DNA of 64,000 nt from the NCBI GenBank assembly GCA_948567375.1, contig OX419759.1, forward strand, positions 7,408,744-7,472,743. The letters are read 5' to 3'. The notes beneath the pieces are model-generated. The model had not been told where the DNA came from. It made no database searches and saw nothing but the letters and a program-made list of their open reading frames with translations. The position numbers were made by a program, and so were the translations under genes. Position 1 is the first letter of the stretch. Every line of letters starts with the position of its first letter. The DNA comes from Lunularia cruciata (lineage: Eukaryota; Streptophyta; Marchantiopsida; Lunulariales; Lunulariaceae). Positions 61,689 to 64,000 of the stretch are shown piece by piece.

Positions 61689-62797
61689 ATCTTTGGATCT
61701 TTGGCGAGTGTCATTCTTTTTTGTGCAATCTTTTTATGGCTCTTCTGTTTCCCTTTATTCCTAGCATGGTTGTTCACACAATGGAATCACCGTCATGGAA
61801 TCAACTATTGATATATGTCAGAGATCTTTTAGAGAAATTTTTGTTTGTCATGGTTCACTTTATAGCTCTCTTATCTACTATTTTGGCCATGTCAGGGTGT
61901 GTATTTCTCTCTTTGGCAAATGATACACACATGATAGGCCCTGTATATCAAATTAGGTACGCCTTTGACCAGTTGACTACCAAGCGACATCTAGTAGGCT
62001 TGAGAGTCAAGGTATCAAAATGCAGAGCATGGTCTTCTTTAGGTATCACTCTCCACCTTGAGCTTCCACAGAGTGGTGTATCACATCTATAGATGGATTA
62101 CATGTTCTTGGAGTGCAAATAAGATCCGAGGATTTTGTCACACACTTCTTAAATGTTGCCCTTGCATAGTATATTCTCCATGTGGATGACCTTCCTTTAC
62201 TAGGAGGTCCGCAAGTCCCATTTGGTGTACTCTCTTCTAGTATTGCTCGTCGAACGACTTACCTCCTCCACATAGTTCACTCCTCCTTGACCTTCATATC
62301 ATGTCTAGGAGCCTTTGATAAGAGGATTATGGGAGTCTTTGGTGATGTTATTGGACCAAGGACATTTGAGTGTGTGATAGTGGATTTGGCACATAGACAA
62401 GCCTTGGACGTATATAGAGCAATGGACACAACATTTGATACATTTGCTAGGGAGTGCACGAGAGCTTATCATGTTAGGCGCGCAAAGGGGTACCACTCTC
62501 ACTCTCATACTCTGCAGCTTATTTTAGACATGTGTCTATTGCTCTATAGAGTGCAGCGGATGGTGCAATACACAGGAGAATAATCACACTAGGTGATGCT
62601 TCTTCGGATATTTCAATTGTTTGTAGACTATACGACTTGCATAGCTCGAATATCTTAGGTGCTATTGCACCTAAAATATTTGGGCAGATTTTTCATATCG
62701 ACTCCATTGTGGCTTAACCCCATTTTACCTATTTTGTTTCACCCTTGTAAGGCTTGATGGGTCTTCCCATCCTTTGTGTTTTCTATGCGGTCGCCCT
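61689..62797 (+). mobile_element. LINE copy, 5'-truncated, plus strand
   Basis: Same family as at 33158-36660, opposite orientation. It starts in the segment corresponding to about 34890 of the fuller copy and includes a decayed RT palm (SLANDTHMIG instead of ADD), the region encoding KVSKCRAW, DDLPLLGGPQ and IMGVFGDVIGPRTFECV, a deletion removing the zinc-knuckle and most of the nuclease region, and the intact 3' end with the GCGGTCGCC terminus near 62797. At the site of the stop at 34373 in the other copy this one has CAA (Gln), which shows the ancestral codon. Readings at 61721-62092 and 62182-62583 are its remnants. Inactive. Confidence 0.85.
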
Positions 62798-64000
62798 TTC
62801 CTTCTGTTTAAGTTACTATTATATAAAGGTAAATAGATTGACAAACTGCTGATTCTCATGGACTCTCCAACATCTCCTAAGACGAGATTTGTCGCTCCTC
62901 TCCTCTCTCCTCTCTCAAGAAACCATTGCCTTCATTGAGGAGTATTCTAGTAACCTACTCGGTAACCCCACCAGGGGGTCTAGTGCACTGTATACTGGTC
63001 TATCATACACTCCGGAAATTGATATCTCATACATACAATATCGCATTGACAAGTACACAAATTCACAAGCAATTCACCTCTTAGTACATAACAAATGAAC
63101 AGTAGGTTAGCGCGATCATTCTACCACTGCAAGATTGCTTTTGTTTTCTACGTAGTTTTCATATACATCTGCCAAAAGAAAAAGGGATAAAGAAGATATA
63201 TATTATATTCTAGCAACTACAGGGAGGCATATTTCAAAGTATCAGCTTCATATCTATCTGTTCACAAGAGTGTATCGCAGGTTTCCATATACGCAAGGGT
63301 TAAGATGCAAGGATACCTGAATCCTGCAAAATCAAATAGGCCGAATACTATACCCTGAAGGAAAAAGAAAGAAAACCAAGAGGTGCAGAAGAGGATAACG
63401 AGCACGGGGCCCAAAGAAGAAGGGCTGGGCAAAAGTACTCGCGCCACTACACTAAGTTCAGATGGTCTTTTTGTCCATATGGTACTCATTAAAGGAGCTT
63501 GTAGTGGATCGAAACCATTATATGAATAAAAAGTGCAATGTGGATTTGCTTAGCATGGTTGAAAAAATGAGAATGCAATTAACTTCTTACAATTCCACTA
63601 CTCACTGGTCAGGTGAACCTTCTCTTCTCGAGTGCATATTTCTTTGTTAAGTTCATTGCATACCTGGTGTTGGAAGTCCTTAGTTTCCGAAACGTTAATA
63701 TTTTCCTTGTATTCTCACTTCACGTTCAAACTTCTTTCACTCGCTAAAGCACCCTAGTGCACTGATATACCACATGAAAATCATGGTAGAAAAAGCAACA
63801 TAAGGGAGACACATATGGGGCCTTTATTATAAGCTATTAATCCAAGTGATGTAGATATGTTTAAGCCAAAACTGGTGTTGTAGTAAACCCATCTGTGCTT
63901 CAAGGAAAATAACTAATGGAAAGCTTCTTTGAGCTATGGTATCCATGTTAGTTGTTAGATATGTTTCAAGGTTTATTTAGAGTTTTTGTCCAGAGATTTT
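62798..64000. other. No gene supported
   Basis: Short ORFs only (up to 75 residues), no family motif, no element ends recognised. A gene entering from outside the window cannot be excluded. Confidence 0.5.

Noticed and set aside
1-64000. CRISPR arrays, bacterial operons, tRNA or rRNA genes
   Set aside because: No regularly spaced repeats with unique spacers, no tRNA-like cloverleaf or rRNA signature noticed; the genes are eukaryotic with introns. A covariance-model scan was not possible.

Overview
The window looks like nuclear DNA of a land plant that still makes swimming sperm, most likely a bryophyte (a moss is my best guess). Three things suggest this: plant-type genes (an intronless nepenthesin-type aspartic protease, a GT77 glycosyltransferase, a plant-type Nudix hydrolase), spliceosomal introns of roughly 100-1200 bp, and a homologue of the cilium-linked UPF0193/EVG1 (C22orf23) family, which seed plants without flagella would not be expected to keep. 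The species itself cannot be read from the sequence.

Layout. Positions 1-2112 hold nothing I can name. From 2.1 to 10.0 kb lies a nest of broken mobile elements: pieces of one non-LTR retrotransposon family on both strands, a more diverged relative, two solo LTRs (one inserted inside a LINE copy) and an AAGCTT-rich repeat block. Positions 10-19.6 kb are gene-poor, with an AT-rich part carrying a 264-bp-period duplication. An intronless aspartic protease lies at 19.7-21.3 kb; a perfect hairpin ends at its start codon. Positions 21.3-29.8 kb have no recognisable gene apart from a LINE 3' end and one doubtful ORF. A nine-exon PETER PAN/SSF1 ribosome-biogenesis gene (minus strand) lies at 29.8-32.8 kb. 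The best LINE copy lies at 33.2-36.7 kb (minus): zinc finger, reverse transcriptase, zinc knuckle and a restriction-like nuclease, with inactivating in-frame stops. It is followed by a 3-kb very AT-rich desert and a CT-rich block.

Positions 43.3-57.9 kb are the gene-dense part: a five-exon GT77 (RAY1-like) glycosyltransferase (plus); a two-exon NUDT1-like hydrolase (minus) with a LINE scrap in its intron; an unrecognised MGCGVS-starting, probably acylated protein with a membrane segment (minus); and, divergent from it, the UPF0193/EVG1 homologue (plus). From 58 kb to the end no host gene is supported; a 5'-truncated LINE copy at 61.7-62.8 kb is abutted by a 28-bp perfect palindrome.

The exon models were built by hand from GT/AG sites. 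For PPAN, GT77 and Nudix all junction phases agree and the total length is a multiple of three, so these models are strong. EVG1 is phase-consistent but its ends are less sure. The MGCGVS gene has one unresolved junction. No tRNA, rRNA, CRISPR or operon-like structure was seen. The host genes are unrelated housekeeping, cell-wall and cilium functions and do not form an evident cluster; the most unusual material is the RLE-type LINE family and the two perfect palindromes.
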